64,000 nt of DNA from Lachnospiraceae bacterium (GCA_029054245.1 JAIDFQ010000041.1:1-64000); one strand, 5' to 3'; positions 46,017 to 56,155 are shown, counted from the first letter of the stretch. The notes: a model not told the origin generated them from the sequence alone. Translations and numbers: made by a program.

Positions 46017-46150
46017 AGCTATACTTAAATATCAAACTTATTTATACAGCAAATAAGCTGGCAGCTTCCCTATTGCTGTTTCATCCAGCCGGCAGCTGTC
46101 ATATACAAGGACTTCTGTCCTTAAGGAACGCTTCCTGCCTTCCTTTTCAA

Positions 46151-48544
46151 TTATTTGGCATTATTTTTATCCTGATTAAGCCGCATGGTAAGTCCAATCC
46201 GCTTCTTTGCCACGTCCACGGTAAGCACCTGCACATCTACAATATCTCCGACGCTCACAGCTTCCAGCGGATGCTTGATGAAGCGGTCTGTAATCTGGGA
46301 AATATGCACGAGTCCGTCCTGATGTACCCCAATATCCACAAAAACGCCGAAGTCAATGACGTTACGGACGGTTCCCTTTAAGATCATGCCCGGCTTTAAG
46401 TCCTTCATATCAAGCACATCGCTTCTTAAGATGGGCGCCGGCATATTTTCCCTTGGATCTCTTGAGGGCTTCTCCAGTTCCTTTAAAATGTCCGTAAGCG
46501 TTATCTCGCCAATCCCAAGCTCCTCGGCCATTTTCTTTTTGTCTTTGATCTTTTTCTCAAGCGTGCTTACTGCCGTGCCCTCTGCTGCCGCCTTTGCGCC
46601 TGCCTGTCCGCTCTTAGCATCTTTTCCACTTAAAGGCTCTTCCATCGCCATGGTCATGCCGCCCATGGCTGCTGCTAATGCCTTGCCCATAGCGGTATTG
46701 GTATTACGGATCACTACTTTCTGCTGCCTGCTCTTTTGTTCCTTTCTTTGGGCAGGCGCCTCTTTCTTAAGGGTTCCTTTATTCTTTGCCGCCTGCTTCT
46801 GTGCAAGCCGCACATCCTCCATGGTAAGGTTCATCTTTTCAAGCAGTTTCATAGCTGCCTCATAGGATTCCGGGTGCACACTGGTCGCGTCTAAGGGATT
46901 GTCCCCGTCTGGGATTCTAAGAAATCCGGCACACTGCTCGTATGCCTTGGGACCTAATTTAGGCACCTTAAGGAGCTGGGCACGGCTTGAAAAGCGTCCG
47001 TTCTGCTCCCTGTAATCCACAATATTTTTGGCAATCGCCTTTGACACACCGGATATGTATTCCAGCAAAGATGCGGACGCGGTATTTAAATCCACTCCCA
47101 CCTTATTCACACAGTCCTCCACTACCCCGCCAAGAGCTTCACCCAGCTTTTTCTGATTCATATCATGTTGATACTGACCCACGCCGATAGACTTAGGATC
47201 GATCTTAACCAACTCTGCCAGTGGATCCTGCAGTCTTCTTGCAATGGATGCTGCGCTTCTTTGTCCCACGTCAAAGTTAGGAAATTCCTCTGTGGCAAGC
47301 TTGCTGGCAGAATAAACGGAAGCGCCCGCTTCATTTACGATGATATACTGAACCGGTGTATCCAGTTCCTTGATCAATTCCACAATCACCTGCTCAGATT
47401 CTCTCGACGCTGTTCCGTTTCCTACACTGATAAGGGAAACCCCATATTTCTTAATCAGCTTCTTTAACTCCGCCTTGGCTTCCTCCACCTTATTCTGCGG
47501 CGCTGTGGGATAAATCACCTTGGTATCCAGCACCTTCCCTGTGGCATCCACCACCGCCAGCTTGCAGCCTGTACGGAAGGCAGGATCCCAGCCAAGCACT
47601 ACCTTGCCTGCAATGGGGGGCTGCATCAAAAGCTGTTCTAAGTTTTTGCCAAACACGGAGATTGCACCATCCTCCGCCTTTTCCGTCAGATCGTTCCTGA
47701 TTTCACGCTCGATTGCAGGGGCTATCAGACGCTCATAAGCATCTTGAACTACCTCCCTAAGAGCAGCATCCGTAAATTCATTTTCCTTCGTAATCACTTT
47801 CTTACAAAGATATTGCAAGATTCTCTCTGCAGGCGCCGCTACCTTCACCGTCAGGAACTTTTCACTTTCACCCCTATTAAGCGCCAGCACGCGATGCCCT
47901 GCCGCCTTTTTGATGGGCTCTTCATAAGCGTAATACATCTCATAAACGCTCTCTGCCTTTTCATCCTTTGCCGCACTTATAAGGGTTCCTTCCTCCATAG
48001 TAATGTTACGGATATACATACGATAATCCGCCTCATCTGAAATCATTTCAGCAATAATATCTTTCGCACCCTGCAGCGCTTCCTTAACATCCTTCACTTC
48101 TTTTTCTTCGCTTAAATATTTCTCCGCCTCGGTCTCTAAAGGATGATCTGCCTCCTGCTTTAAAATATATTCAGCAAGACCATCAAGTCCTTTTTCCTTT
48201 GCAACACTTGCCCTGGTCTTTCTCTTAGGTCTATAAGGACGGTAAAGATCCTCCACTACTACCAACGTTTCTGCCGCCAGAATTTTGGTCTTTAACTCTT
48301 CTGTCAGCTTGCCCTGCTCCTCTATGCTTCCAAGAACCTGTTCCTTTTTCTCCTCCAGATTCCTAAGATAATTCAGCCTTTCATACAAATTCCTCAGCAC
48401 TTCGTCATTTAAAGAACCGGTCGCCTCCTTGCGGTAACGGGAGATAAAGGGGATGGTATTGCCCTCATCGATCAACTTGACGGCGGCTTCCACCTGCCAT
48501 TTTTCTACCTTAAGTTCTTCTTTCAATTTCAGTATAATGTCCAT
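46151..48544 (-). CDS. tex: Tex family RNA-binding transcription accessory protein
   Basis: 797 residues. N-terminal Tex domain (GNTIPFISRYRKEATGSL about 28-45), YqgF/RNase H-like domain (VVLGWDPAFRTGCKLAVVD about 315), HhH domain (GVDLNTASASLLEYISGV about 483) and a C-terminal S1 domain (LKPGMILKGTVRNVIDFGVFVDIG about 710). Tex usually has about 720-740 residues; here an A/K/Q-rich insert (about 590-680) lies between HhH and S1. It acts on RNA or the transcription complex. Single gene with its own promoter. Confidence 0.95.
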   Translation of the reverse strand: MDIILKLKEELKVEKWQVEAAVKLIDEGNTIPFISRYRKEATGSLNDEVLRNLYERLNYLRNLEEKKEQVLGSIEEQGKLTEELKTKILAAETLVVVEDLYRPYRPKRKTRASVAKEKGLDGLAEYILKQEADHPLETEAEKYLSEEKEVKDVKEALQGAKDIIAEMISDEADYRMYIRNITMEEGTLISAAKDEKAESVYEMYYAYEEPIKKAAGHRVLALNRGESEKFLTVKVAAPAERILQYLCKKVITKENEFTDAALREVVQDAYERLIAPAIEREIRNDLTEKAEDGAISVFGKNLEQLLMQPPIAGKVVLGWDPAFRTGCKLAVVDATGKVLDTKVIYPTAPQNKVEEAKAELKKLIKKYGVSLISVGNGTASRESEQVIVELIKELDTPVQYIIVNEAGASVYSASKLATEEFPNFDVGQRSAASIARRLQDPLAELVKIDPKSIGVGQYQHDMNQKKLGEALGGVVEDCVNKVGVDLNTASASLLEYISGVSKAIAKNIVDYREQNGRFSSRAQLLKVPKLGPKAYEQCAGFLRIPDGDNPLDATSVHPESYEAAMKLLEKMNLTMEDVRLAQKQAAKNKGTLKKEAPAQRKEQKSRQQKVVIRNTNTAMGKALAAAMGGMTMAMEEPLSGKDAKSGQAGAKAAAEGTAVSTLEKKIKDKKKMAEELGIGEITLTDILKELEKPSRDPRENMPAPILRSDVLDMKDLKPGMILKGTVRNVIDFGVFVDIGVHQDGLVHISQITDRFIKHPLEAVSVGDIVDVQVLTVDVAKKRIGLTMRLNQDKNNAK

Positions 48545-48586
48545 ACTCTGTAAACCTCACGATTTCCTTTTTCATTACAACTAACT

Positions 48587-48616
48587 ATTATAGAGGATAA
48601 GGGTATACTTTTTCAA
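48587..48616 (-). promoter_or_regulatory. promoter of tex
   Basis: TTGAAA (48616-48611) and TATAAT (48592-48587) on the minus strand with 18 bases between, about 43 bases before the tex ATG. Confidence 0.7.
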
Positions 48617-48711
48617 GAGGGATTTCATCACAGCATTGAAACCGGGCAGCCGTCCTTGAAGACGGAACTGTTGCAGAACGATATTACAATAGCAGATGGC
48701 AGTAGTTTTAT

Positions 48712-48740
48712 TTGACAAGTTGCTCTGTATGACATAACAT
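48712..48740 (+). promoter_or_regulatory. promoter of the zinc-ribbon gene at 48798
   Basis: TTGACA at 48712-48717 and TAACAT at 48735-48740, spacer 17. The leader to the ATG is about 50 bases. Upstream near 48650 a small stem (CCGTC/GACGG) without T-run is also present. Confidence 0.65.
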
Positions 48741-48797
48741 AAAGGAAGTGACAACCGAGACTATGTTTAGCGTAACATACATAAAATGAGGGGCTAT

Positions 48798-50087
48798 ATG
48801 AAAATAAACTGGGCAGATGAAATTAAAAAAGATTTAAAAGATGTAGGCAAAAACCTAACGCTATCGCAGGAGTGCCAGCATTATAACGGGGCCATGACGG
48901 GAGTTGTAAATCGATATAAGAGCGAAGTTGCCGCATGGTACGACGACAATAATCCTAAAGAAAATGGTTTTTCTACAACAACACAGAATTTGTGGTATGA
49001 GCATTTTTTGAACAAGAAGCGGCTAAGCGCAAGAAAGATTGGCGTTCATTATGAATATATGCACCCAACGCAGTTTCCAAAGCAGGACAACCAACGGCTG
49101 CCTTTCTTTTCTTATGCCCATGATGGCAAAAATATGATCTGCACAGTGAAGGATTCTGTTTTTTATAAGAAAGTCTGGTATCGGAATCGAAAGATTCTAT
49201 GGACAGAAGAGCCCTCTGGAAAAGAAGGGTATTATTACATTATGCAGTCAAGGTCTGTCAACGGAGGTTATATCTGTCCGAACTGTGCCAATCCCGGGAC
49301 CCTGGAGAGTATGATAGACGGATGTGATTACTGCGGCACAAAATTTCATTTAGAGGACTTTAAAGAAAAAATATCCTGCTTCTACCTATCTAGATCCTTA
49401 ACGGGAAGCCGGAACCGGAATCCTGCAAAATTAGCCGTCATTCCTGTCGTATGGGCGATATTGGGGCTTTATATTCTGAATATGCTTGGCTACATCGGCG
49501 TGAATACAACTCCTGCCTGGATTGTACTTATAGTTGGTTTTCTTTTGATTATAATTACAATGGAAATATTAAATTCAACAAGAGGCGCATCCCACAGTAC
49601 CATAACGAAGAATAAGATACGCACAGTGGATCCACACTTTTCGGAGGAATACTTTGTGAGTAATCTGACAAACAAGCTTCTGTCAATTCACTATGCAGAA
49701 AATGCAGATGAAATTCGCCCTTTTGCCATGTGTGATCTTTCAAGACACATCAAATCCTATCAGGATGTGATAGAATGCAGTCTGACCAATTATCTGTTGA
49801 AAGATTTTTTCACGGATGAAAACTGGCAGCATCTAAAGGTTGTCGTAGAATTAAGATTACGGCGGGATGCCGGAGGAACACTTCGGGATGAAAAAGAGAA
49901 TTTGACGCTTCATCTTATCAAGAATGTGAACCTGAAAACTGCCGCCGTGAGCGATGCCGTCGCTTATGCCTGCCGCGGCTGCGGCGCCAGCCTTTCCCTG
50001 TTAAACGGCGGCAAATGCCAATATTGCGGAAACGAATTGAAACTATACAATTATGACTGGGTAGTAAAAGAATATCGTGTAAAATAA
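48798..50087 (+). CDS. membrane protein with two zinc ribbons, function unknown
   Basis: 429 residues from the ATG at 48798, chosen because GAGGGG lies a few bases upstream; an ATG at 48786 is earlier. A first zinc ribbon (CPNCANPG...CDYCGTKF about 153-178) and a second at the C terminus (CRGCGASL...CQYCGNEL about 393-415) flank two membrane spans (about 214-255). The tail after the spans (NKLLSIHYAENADEIRPF) may be a TIM44-like fold. It heads a run of four plus-strand genes of unknown role. Confidence 0.75.
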   Translation: MKINWADEIKKDLKDVGKNLTLSQECQHYNGAMTGVVNRYKSEVAAWYDDNNPKENGFSTTTQNLWYEHFLNKKRLSARKIGVHYEYMHPTQFPKQDNQRLPFFSYAHDGKNMICTVKDSVFYKKVWYRNRKILWTEEPSGKEGYYYIMQSRSVNGGYICPNCANPGTLESMIDGCDYCGTKFHLEDFKEKISCFYLSRSLTGSRNRNPAKLAVIPVVWAILGLYILNMLGYIGVNTTPAWIVLIVGFLLIIITMEILNSTRGASHSTITKNKIRTVDPHFSEEYFVSNLTNKLLSIHYAENADEIRPFAMCDLSRHIKSYQDVIECSLTNYLLKDFFTDENWQHLKVVVELRLRRDAGGTLRDEKENLTLHLIKNVNLKTAAVSDAVAYACRGCGASLSLLNGGKCQYCGNELKLYNYDWVVKEYRVK

Positions 50088-50167
50088 TCATTTGTATTCT
50101 TTCTAAAAAAGTGATACTATTAATTTACATAAGTAAATGTTTACCATTTTTTCAGGAAGTGAACTCC

Positions 50168-50623
50168 ATGGATTACAATCGCAACAACAATCCTTATACC
50201 CCACCTAACCACCCATACGATTCAAACGGTCAACACCAGTTTGTCCGTAACCCCGGTCAGACCATGGCTATGATTTCGCTGATTTTGGGCATTGCAAGTA
50301 TTGTCACTTTGTTTTCAATCTATCTTCCTATTATTCTGGGAAGCATTGCCATTGTACTGGCAATCCTTTCAAAAGGATATGGAAAGAAAATGCTCACCAC
50401 TGCGAAAGTCGGTGTCGGAACAGCAATTGGCGGAATGACCCTGATTGTCGCAATCTTTGGCGCCATTATCAGTTTGTTCCTCTCCATGACCGGAGATGAG
50501 CTTGTGGAATTCGGCAGGCAGATCGATCAACAGTTTGAACAGCAGACGGGTATGGATATTGAAAAATTAACAGGAACTTCTTATGAAGAAATTATGAAAA
50601 GTTATGCAGAAATGATGGAATAA
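50168..50623 (+). CDS. small membrane protein with P/N-rich N terminus (DUF4190-like)
   Basis: 151 residues from MDYNRNNNPYTPPNHPYD (ATG at 50168 with AGGAAG upstream). The N-terminal 30 residues are proline- and asparagine-rich. Two hydrophobic segments (about 32-68 and 77-108) follow, then an amphipathic acidic tail (QIDQQFEQQTGMDIEKLTG). The layout is that of DUF4190 proteins. Function unknown. Confidence 0.75.
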   Translation: MDYNRNNNPYTPPNHPYDSNGQHQFVRNPGQTMAMISLILGIASIVTLFSIYLPIILGSIAIVLAILSKGYGKKMLTTAKVGVGTAIGGMTLIVAIFGAIISLFLSMTGDELVEFGRQIDQQFEQQTGMDIEKLTGTSYEEIMKSYAEMME

Positions 50624-50640
50624 TAAAAAGGAGGCTTTTT

Positions 50641-51150
50641 ATGAGCAGTATGATAATCGGTGCTTCTAATTATATGAATCCCTATGCCGGCAGTTATGCA
50701 GGTGTCAGACAGACCTCTGCTGCAGAACAAACCGGAAAAGTGCTTGCCAATCCCGGCGAATCCACGAAAGTCTCTCCGGGCAGGAAATCTTCTCCTGCGG
50801 AATGTGAGACCTGCAAGAACCGCAAATATCAAGATGGTTCTGATGAAATGGTTTCTTTTAAATCAGCCGCCCACATTTCTCCTCAGGCTTCTGCTTCCAG
50901 AGTCAGAGCCCATGAGCAGGAACACGTGAGCAATGCATTTACCAAAGCAGCACGAAATGGCGGAAAGGTTCTTTCCGCTAACGTCACTCTTAAAACAGCC
51001 ATTTGCCCGGAATGCGGAAGCAGTTATGTGGCAGGCGGCACCACTGCAACGAAAATCAAATACCCAAACGAAAGTAATCCCTATACCCAGAACCGCAAAT
51101 CCTTAGATGCTGCGTCCGTTATAGGACAAAATCTGGATATAGCAGTTTAA
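50641..51150 (+). CDS. SprA-related putative zinc metalloprotease (HExxH)
   Basis: 169 residues. CETCKNRKYQDGSDEMVSFKS (55-75, in parts: CETCKNRKYQDGS), HISPQASASRVRAHEQEHV with an HExxH site (HEQEH about 91-95), and CPECGSSYVAGGTT (about 121-134). This matches the SprA-related/putative metalloprotease family that is found widely without proven activity. It has no signal peptide. AGGAGG precedes the ATG. The gene follows the membrane-protein gene by 17 bases, so both are likely cotranscribed. Confidence 0.82.
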   Translation: MSSMIIGASNYMNPYAGSYAGVRQTSAAEQTGKVLANPGESTKVSPGRKSSPAECETCKNRKYQDGSDEMVSFKSAAHISPQASASRVRAHEQEHVSNAFTKAARNGGKVLSANVTLKTAICPECGSSYVAGGTTATKIKYPNESNPYTQNRKSLDAASVIGQNLDIAV

Positions 51151-51174
51151 ATTTAAAATAAACAGGAGTTTTTT

Positions 51175-51939
51175 ATGAATCAATATTTATCTTCTGTCAG
51201 TCTGAAATCACTGGCAAGGGGACAACTGCTTGGAAAATATGGAACAGTAGTCGGTATCTATCTCATTCAGATTCTCTGTACTGCTCCTATTAGTCTTGCA
51301 ATTGCCCTGCTTATTGGCACCAACACTTTATTGAACATCTTTCTTTACACCATAGCCCAATTTCTATTTGGGCTGCTTACAGGTTATTTTCTTGCCGGTC
51401 AGTGCTATATATCTTTAAAAGTTGCCTGTCTCCAGCCGCCTGCAGTAAGCGATTTATTTTACTTTTTCAGGGAAGACGCTTCAAAGGTCCTGTACATTCA
51501 GGTCATCCTTTCTGCCATTTCTACCCTCTGTTCACTGCCGTCCCTCATTTCCGGACATTATGTGAACCTTTCCATGATGGAGCTGGCATCTAAAGCCCTC
51601 ACAGCATATGAGCTTCCTGTAAATGCACCGCTGTTTCTGTTCTACACCATAATGTATGTGACAGGCAATGTAATCAACATTTATATTCGGTATATCTTAT
51701 TTTCACAAGCATTTTACCTGATGCTGGATTTCCCAGATTATTCAGCATCACAGCTGCTTAAGATGAGCATTCAGCTGATACAGGGAAGCCGGGCAAGACT
51801 ATTTTATCTTATTCTGTCTTTTGTCCCGCTGCTTCTCCTTAGCGTGCTTTCCTGTGGAATCGCACAGCTGTGGATACAGCCTTATATGCAGACCACTTAT
51901 GCAAATTTTTACCTCGACTTAATCAAGAAAAAGAATTAA
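51175..51939 (+). CDS. DUF975-like integral membrane protein
   Basis: 254 residues with six or so hydrophobic segments and the conserved LKSLARGQLLGKYGTVVG N terminus and YILFSQAFYLMLDFPDYSASQLLKMSIQLIQG (in parts: FYLMLDFPDYSASQLLKMS) of DUF975. Role unknown. It ends 31 bases before a terminator shared with prfB. Confidence 0.8.
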   Translation: MNQYLSSVSLKSLARGQLLGKYGTVVGIYLIQILCTAPISLAIALLIGTNTLLNIFLYTIAQFLFGLLTGYFLAGQCYISLKVACLQPPAVSDLFYFFREDASKVLYIQVILSAISTLCSLPSLISGHYVNLSMMELASKALTAYELPVNAPLFLFYTIMYVTGNVINIYIRYILFSQAFYLMLDFPDYSASQLLKMSIQLIQGSRARLFYLILSFVPLLLLSVLSCGIAQLWIQPYMQTTYANFYLDLIKKKN

Positions 51940-51969
51940 ACCAACATGTGCCGTCAATCAGCATTCATA

Positions 51970-51998
51970 AAAGGAGCCATCAATTTGATGGCTCCTTT
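51970..51998. terminator. bidirectional terminator enclosing the prfB stop codon
   Basis: AAAGGAGCCATCAA pairs with GATGGCTCCTTT around a tiny loop. It serves the converging genes at 51939 (plus) and prfB (minus). The prfB stop codon (51980-51982) lies inside the hairpin near its loop, so the last codons of prfB are part of the stem. Confidence 0.85.
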
Positions 51999-53099
51999 AT
52001 ATTAATCCACTTCAAATAAGCATTCATAAAAAGATCAATGGCCCCGTCCATGACGGAATCCACATTTCCCGTTTCTGCATTTGTCCTGTGATCCTTCACC
52101 ATGGTATATGGCTGCATGACATAAGAACGAATCTGGTTTCCCCAGCCAATATCCTTGATTTCTCCTCTGATATCCGAGAGTTTCTCTGCATTGGCTTCCT
52201 TTTTCAACATATACAGCTTTGCCTTCAACATCTGCATTGCCTTGTCTTTATTCTGGAATTGGGAACGCTCATTCTGGCACTGCACCACGATTCCGGTAGG
52301 AAGGTGGGTAATACGGATTGCCGATGAGGTTTTGTTGATGTGCTGCCCGCCAGCTCCACTGCTTCGGTAGGTATCGATCCGCAGCTCATCTTCATTAATC
52401 TCTACATCCACATCCTCTTCAATATCCGGCATAACATCCAACGAAACGAAAGAAGTCTGGCGTTTTCCCTGCGCATTAAACGGGGAAATACGCACCAGCC
52501 TGTGCACACCTTTTTCTGATTTGAGGTAACCATATGCATTCGTTCCGTTTACCTGAAAGGTGACAGATTTGATTCCTGCCTCATCCCCATCCAGATAGTC
52601 CAGCACCTCCACGGAAAAGCCTCTGCGCTCCGCCCATCTGGTATACATGCGGTAAAGCATGGAACACCAGTCACAGCTTTCCGTACCGCCTGCCCCTGCA
52701 TTCAGCTTCAAAATGGCATTATAGCCGTCATACTCGTCCGAAAGCAACGTGCTGATGCGAATATCCTCAAAGGTTTTAATGAGCTCATCCAGTTCTTTGC
52801 GGATATCGGTCACAAGTTCAGCGTCTTCCTCCTCGTATCCCATCTCAATCAGGGTCTCAATGTCCTCATACTGTGCCTCCAATCCTTCCATGGTCTCCAC
52901 AGTATCTTTTAAATTTTTCAGTTCCTTCATCTTCTGGTTGGAAATCTCCGGGTCATCCCAAAATCCAGGCGCCTCCATTTCCCTTTCCAGTTCTTCTATC
53001 TTCTTTGACTTATTTGCCAAGTCAAAGTGAATCCCTCACTTCCGCTAAAGGGCTCTTGTAAGTCTGAAGCTCAGACTTCATCTGATCTAGTTCTACCAT
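51980..53099 (-). CDS. prfB: peptide chain release factor 2 (with programmed +1 frameshift)
   Basis: Recognises UAA and UGA and frees the finished protein. The gene starts with ATG at 53099 (MVELDQMKSELQTYKSPLAEVRDSL), reads 25 codons to an in-frame TGA and continues in the +1 frame with DLANKSKKIEELEREM. The remaining 346 codons give the GGQ motif (SSGAGGQHINKTSSA about 245) and the SPF-type anticodon loop (RISPFNAQGKRQTSF). The upstream part is absent from simple frame searches. It follows secA by 28 bases, an established arrangement. Confidence 0.95.
53021..53027 (-). promoter_or_regulatory. programmed +1 frameshift site of prfB
   Basis: CTTTGAC read on the minus strand, with TGA as codon 26 of the short frame. 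Upstream AGGG is placed as the internal Shine-Dalgarno-like stimulator, with a somewhat longer spacing than the Escherichia coli site. Low release-factor-2 levels slow the stop at TGA and cause the shift, thus autoregulation. Confidence 0.93.
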
Positions 53100-53127
53100 C
53101 TAACGTCACCTCTTTCTTTTTGTGTTT

Positions 53128-55692
53128 TTATTTGCGCCCGCAACACTGTTTATATTTTTTACCGCTTCCGCAGGGGCAGGGATCATTGGGATAAATCTTG
53201 GCATTCTCCCGTTTCACTGGCGCCTTTGCCAGAGAATCATCTTTGTTGGTGCCGGTTACTTTGGCAACCTGTTCTCTCTCTACCTTCTGCTCTACTCTCA
53301 CATGGAACAGAACCCTGATGGTCTCCTCCCGGATATTCTGGGTCATATCATCGAACATCTCATAACCGCTTAACTTATATTCCACAAGAGGATCCCTCTG
53401 TCCATATGCCTGAAGACCAACGCCTTGACGGAGCTGATCCATATCATCGATATGATCCATCCATTTTCTGTCGATTACCTTAAGGAGAATGACCCTCTCC
53501 AGTTCACGGATAGCTTCCGGTTCAGGAAATTCTGCTTCCTTTGCCTCATAAAGCTTCACAGCCTCTTCCTTAAGCTGCTGCTTTAGTGCATTCTTCTTCG
53601 GTGTATTGATCCGTCCCCTGTTGATGACTTTTAGGGGAATCGTGGGAAGCAGCAGGGTATTGAGCTCTTCCAGATTCCAGTCATCATAATCCGTATCATC
53701 ACCGATTACAATATCCACACAATTCTCTGTGATATCTGTAATCATCTTGTAGATGGCATCCCGCATACTCTCGCCATCTAACACACGGCGTCTCTCCTCG
53801 TATATGATCTCTCTCTGCTCATTCATGACCTGATCATATTCAAGCAGGTTCTTCCTGATTCCATAGTTGTTATTTTCTATCTTCTTTTGTGCTGATTCAA
53901 TTGCATTGCTTAAAGTCTTATGCTCTATTTCCTGATTTTCAGGTATGCCCAACGTATTGAACATATTGATCAAGCGCTCGGATCCAAACAGACGCATCAA
54001 ATCATCTTCCAGGGAAATGTAGAACTTAGATACACCTGGGTCACCCTGACGGCCGGAACGCCCGCGCAGCTGATTATCAATACGTCTGGACTCATGACGC
54101 TCTGTCCCGATGATCTTAAGCCCGCCTGCCTCTCTTGCCGCATCGTCCAGCTTAATATCTGTACCACGACCTGCCATATTGGTGGCAATGGTAACAGCGC
54201 CATGGATACCTGCATCCGCAACGATTTCCGCTTCCAGCTCGTGGAACTTAGCATTTAAGACCTTATGGGGAATTCCCTGTTTGGTCAAAAGCTTACTCAG
54301 TTCCTCAGATGCCTCAATGGTAATCGTACCTACCAGTACCGGCTGTCCCTTAGCGTGTGCTTCCTTTACAGCCTCCACGATTGCGCAGAGCTTTTCCTTT
54401 TTTGTCTTATAGACCGCATCCTGTAAATCTTTTCTTGCAACCGGCTTATTGGTGGGTATTTCAATAACATCCATCCCGTAAATATCACGGAATTCTCTTT
54501 CTTCTGTGAGCGCTGTACCGGTCATGCCCGCTTTCTTCTCAAATTTATTAAAGAAATTCTGAAAGGTGATAGTCGCTAACGTCTTGCTTTCTCTTTTGAC
54601 CTTCACATGTTCCTTGGCTTCAATCGCCTGATGCAGACCGTCCGAATAACGGCGTCCCGGCATGATACGCCCTGTAAATTCATCTACAATCAATACCTGG
54701 TCATCCTTGACCACATAATCCTGATCCCTGAACATCAGATTGTTTGCACGCAGCGCCAATATGATATTATGTTGAATTTCAATATTCTCTGGATCGGCAA
54801 GGTTGTCTATCTGGAAGAATTTCTCCACCTTATCGACGCCCTGGGCTGTCAGATTGACCACCTTGTCCTTTTCATTGACAATGAAATCGCCGGTTTCTTC
54901 TCTTTCCACACCCATAATGGCATCCATCTTGGACAAATCCTGCATGTCCTCGCCGCGCTTCATCTGCTTGGCAAGTATATCACAGACTTCATAAAGCTTA
55001 GTGGATTTACCGCTTTGTCCTGATATGATAAGCGGTGTCCTAGCTTCGTCTATCAATACGGAATCGACCTCATCGATAATGGCATAATGCAACGTGCGCA
55101 GCACCAACTGTGCCTTATAAATCACCATATTATCTCTCAGATAGTCAAAACCAAGTTCATTGTTTGTCACATAAGTAATATCGCAGTTATAGGCTTCTCT
55201 TCTCTCGTCTGACTTCATACTGTTCAGCACTACGCCGACAGTAAGTCCAAGAAATTTATGAACTTCTCCCATCCATTCGGCATCACGCTTGGCAAGGTAA
55301 TCATTGACGGTTACAATATGAACCCCTTTCCCTTCCAAGGCATTTAAGTATGCGGGCAAAGTGGAAACCAGCGTCTTTCCTTCACCTGTTTTCATTTCCG
55401 CGATACGCCCCTGATGGAGGATGATACCGCCGATGAGCTGAACCCTGTAATGTTCCATATTCAGCACCCGCCTGGCTGCCTCCCGCACCACGGCAAACGC
55501 TTCTGGGAGCAGATCATCTAACGATTCTCCGCCTGCCAGACGCTTCTTAAATTCTTCCGTCTTTCCGGCAAGCTCTGCATCGGATAGTGCCTGCATGGAA
55601 GGTCTCAAATCCTCAATCGCCTGTACAATGCCCTCGATACGCTTTAGCTCTCTTTCACTATGTGTTCCAAATACCTTCTGGATTAAGTTCAT
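53128..55692 (-). CDS. secA: preprotein translocase ATPase SecA
   Basis: 854 residues. Walker [10 protein letters not shown] (about 100-108), [13 protein letters not shown] (about 206-218), the helicase motifs [12 protein letters not shown] and [11 protein letters not shown], the helical scaffold near [12 protein letters not shown] and a C-terminal zinc-binding tail ([17 protein letters not shown]) for SecB/ribosome binding. Moves preproteins through SecYEG. Transcribed with prfB. Confidence 0.98.
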   Translation of the reverse strand: MNLIQKVFGTHSERELKRIEGIVQAIEDLRPSMQALSDAELAGKTEEFKKRLAGGESLDDLLPEAFAVVREAARRVLNMEHYRVQLIGGIILHQGRIAEMKTGEGKTLVSTLPAYLNALEGKGVHIVTVNDYLAKRDAEWMGEVHKFLGLTVGVVLNSMKSDERREAYNCDITYVTNNELGFDYLRDNMVIYKAQLVLRTLHYAIIDEVDSVLIDEARTPLIISGQSGKSTKLYEVCDILAKQMKRGEDMQDLSKMDAIMGVEREETGDFIVNEKDKVVNLTAQGVDKVEKFFQIDNLADPENIEIQHNIILALRANNLMFRDQDYVVKDDQVLIVDEFTGRIMPGRRYSDGLHQAIEAKEHVKVKRESKTLATITFQNFFNKFEKKAGMTGTALTEEREFRDIYGMDVIEIPTNKPVARKDLQDAVYKTKKEKLCAIVEAVKEAHAKGQPVLVGTITIEASEELSKLLTKQGIPHKVLNAKFHELEAEIVADAGIHGAVTIATNMAGRGTDIKLDDAAREAGGLKIIGTERHESRRIDNQLRGRSGRQGDPGVSKFYISLEDDLMRLFGSERLINMFNTLGIPENQEIEHKTLSNAIESAQKKIENNNYGIRKNLLEYDQVMNEQREIIYEERRRVLDGESMRDAIYKMITDITENCVDIVIGDDTDYDDWNLEELNTLLLPTIPLKVINRGRINTPKKNALKQQLKEEAVKLYEAKEAEFPEPEAIRELERVILLKVIDRKWMDHIDDMDQLRQGVGLQAYGQRDPLVEYKLSGYEMFDDMTQNIREETIRVLFHVRVEQKVEREQVAKVTGTNKDDSLAKAPVKRENAKIYPNDPCPCGSGKKYKQCCGRK

Positions 55693-55726
55693 TTTAATAC
55701 CTCACTCTATAAAAACTGCAAACCTT

Positions 55727-55755
55727 ATTGTAACAGATTTGTAATTTATATTCAA
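55727..55755 (-). promoter_or_regulatory. promoter of secA-prfB
   Basis: TTGAAT (55755-55750) and TACAAT (55732-55727) on the minus strand, spacer 17, about 35 bases before the secA ATG. It lies just outside the left arm of long inverted-repeat element 2. Confidence 0.65.
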
Positions 55756-55792
55756 CTATACAAATATTATCATTTTGTAAACAATTGGGGGA

Positions 55793-56141
55793 GTTACCGT
55801 TCAGACCGCAAGGGGAGCAGGATGGATAAGGGGCGGGAAAGGCAATGGCATCTGTGGGCGGCACCTATTTCATCTTTGCAAGTCTCGTCTTCAAATCGGA
55901 TTTCACTAACCGAATGGATATAGATATTTCAAACCGAACGGGGACAGAGCCCAGCGGCATCCATGCCGCAGGGCTCTTAATCCGGCATCCATGCCGGATT
56001 CCCCTGATACCTCACCATTCTGTAAGTGAAATTGCCGATTTTTCGCCAGAGCCTTGCAAAGATGAAATAGGTGCCGCCCGCAGATGCCATTGCCTTCCCG
56101 CCCCTTATCCATCCTGCTCCCCTTGCAGTCTAAACGGTAAC
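55793..56141. repeat. long inverted-repeat element 2 with branched centre (E2)
   Basis: Arms 55793-55886 and 56049-56141 are inverted copies of 93-94 bases with about five differences, mostly G-T type changes, and a one-base gap. The centre (162 bases) is nearly the same as in element 1: AAATCGG/CCGATTT stem, GGGGA/TCCCC, and the hairpins GAGCCC...GGGCTC and AATCCGGCAT/ATGCCGGATT. The arms have no similarity to those of element 1. The inner stem GAATGG/CCATTC is one base pair shorter than GAATTGG/CCAATTC in element 1. It lies between trpB (with element 3) and secA. Confidence 0.9.
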
Positions 56142-56155
56142 GATGACAGGGAAGA

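Noticed and set aside
48640-48680. CCGTC/GACGG stem as a terminator of some gene
   Set aside because: Stem of five pairs, no T-run, and no gene ends close to it on either strand.
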